Shown here piece by piece: positions 62,790 through 64,000 of a stretch of DNA of 64,000 nt. The stretch comes from Onchidella celtica. Its lineage: Eukaryota > Mollusca > Gastropoda > Systellommatophora > Onchidiidae. The notes beneath the pieces are model-generated. The model saw nothing but the letters and a program-made list of their open reading frames with translations, did not search any database and was not told the origin of the DNA. A program made the position numbers and the translations under genes. The first letter of the stretch is position 1. Every line of letters begins with the position of its first letter. The DNA lies in contig OZ007574.1 of assembly GCA_963931925.1 (NCBI GenBank), positions 33,429,961 to 33,493,960 on the forward strand, written 5' to 3'.

Positions 62790-64000
62790 ACAAATTGGGA
62801 GAGAGAAGGGTGGGAACTCAGGTCTGAGTTTGGGTTTTAGGGCGCGTCGGCACGATAACGGCCACTTTGCGCTTTTCGCGAGATATTCTATAGTAAGATT
62901 GAGACATTGTCACTATCATATTTGTCGCGAATGTGGTTATAGCAAACGACTGCAATTCAAGAGGAAAACACACACTCGACGAACACACTAGCTTTCCTAC
63001 TGGAATTAATTAACAACTCAAATGAATTAGTTTTGTCAGACCTGTAGGGCCACAATAATGTATTGAGTTAGCTGAATACAGATAACATATATAAATGAAA
63101 TGACTATCAGGGTAACTGCAAAATAAGAATACAAATTTAGAATGGACTAAAAGGTCCTAGTACTGGATCAAATATAACTAATGACTCATAGGATATTTAA
63201 TACAAATTATAGTCTTCGCTGTCTCAGCACACGCCAACTCAATTGCAATGGCTCAAGTCATATATTATAATACTGGCACTGCCTGGCTGTGACTCTAGGA
63301 GTAGACTCTCATACTGCTGGTAACATCTGAATTCTGACATACAATTACAATGCATACCATTTTTCCCTGGCCGTCTAGAACCAGGGAATATCAACAATAG
63401 CGTTGCATGGTGGACAAAGTCCGGGTAGCTATTAGCTGGAGCTCGTCATTTCTAGGCTCCTCATATAGATAGTCTGCTCTATTGCGTCTCTGTTCCGATC
63501 TGGCTCGAAATTAGCCGACCACTCCGCAGTGGATACTTTTCTGCATGTGATAATTTACATAGGTATGGACTGACTTTTATAATGTCTAGCCACCTGCAAC
63601 TACCGTCCAAATCCCTAGATTTGATTGGTGCGGCATGCGAGCTGAGCTCGCAGTATCAATTTATTCTATTGTGTAAGTCGGTTACGGCCTTGCACTAAGA
63701 CAGACAAGGTCGTCTTCTAAATAGGTTAATAAAAATTAAATCCAAAAATCTTATTAAATTGACTCAGCACGAACCACTGAATGTCAACAGTCAATTACAA
63801 CCACCTCACACCCCCTTACAATGCTATTAAATCACGAACTGGAGCTGCTCTGCCATCCCTGGTTTACCTACACATATTCCTTTTTAACCATCTACAGTTT
63901 TTATGTCAACAAAAAAACACTCAAAACATGTTGCTCACTAAAACAGCTCAAGGACACTTCACTAGGTAGCTTTTAAAAAAAAACTCTGAATTCAACCCGT
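62228..64000. other. Intron 4 of copy 2 to window edge
   Basis: 62230-62330 still aligns with copy 1 intron 4 (TTTTCATCCCAGCATTCT shared). No Cys-loop exon is found; copy 1's intron 4 is 1.8 kb, so the next exon is expected just past the edge. Confidence 0.55.
62757..62787. repeat. (GA)n microsatellite
   Basis: GA run of about 31 bp in intron 4 of receptor copy 2. Confidence 0.95.

Overview
The window is animal nuclear DNA: AT-rich, intron-rich and full of microsatellites and transposable elements, with no operons, rRNA or intact tRNA genes. The only host coding content I can support is a Cys-loop ligand-gated ion channel of the nicotinic acetylcholine receptor (nAChR) type, present as two tandem copies on the + strand. 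Expanded nAChR-like families are typical of lophotrochozoans, so a mollusc, perhaps a gastropod, is my best guess. That is inference from gene content and repeat style only.

Layout. 1-12 kb: no gene; hAT-like elements, small inverted-repeat elements (MITEs) and long microsatellites. 12.05-47.87 kb: receptor copy 1. Exons 2-11 join in consistent phase and, with a proposed signal-peptide exon at 13.59 kb, give a 598-residue subunit with Cys-loop, M1-M4 and stop. Its introns hold a CR1/Rex1-like LINE (24.7-25.9 kb), a truncated near-identical sister copy (38.8-39.4 kb) and a three-level nest: a LINE (27.2 to about 36.6 kb) split by a terminal-inverted-repeat (TIR) element (27.93-33.13 kb), itself split by a short LTR retroelement (28.86-32.02 kb). 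47.9-52.9 kb: intergenic, with MITEs and a 570-bp polypyrimidine tract. 52.95 kb to the right edge: receptor copy 2. Exons 2-4 are open, but the stretch aligned to the proposed signal-peptide exon has lost its hydrophobic core. An intact 3.96-kb LINE with an exact 11-bp target duplication lies in its third intron. The rest of copy 2 is beyond the window.

The two receptor copies still share recognisable intron and 5' flanking sequence, while most transposons are specific to one copy. The tandem duplication therefore came first and the transposons arrived later. Copy 1 has the -1' Glu of cation-selective channels but no vicinal cysteines in loop C, so it looks like a non-alpha or divergent subunit.
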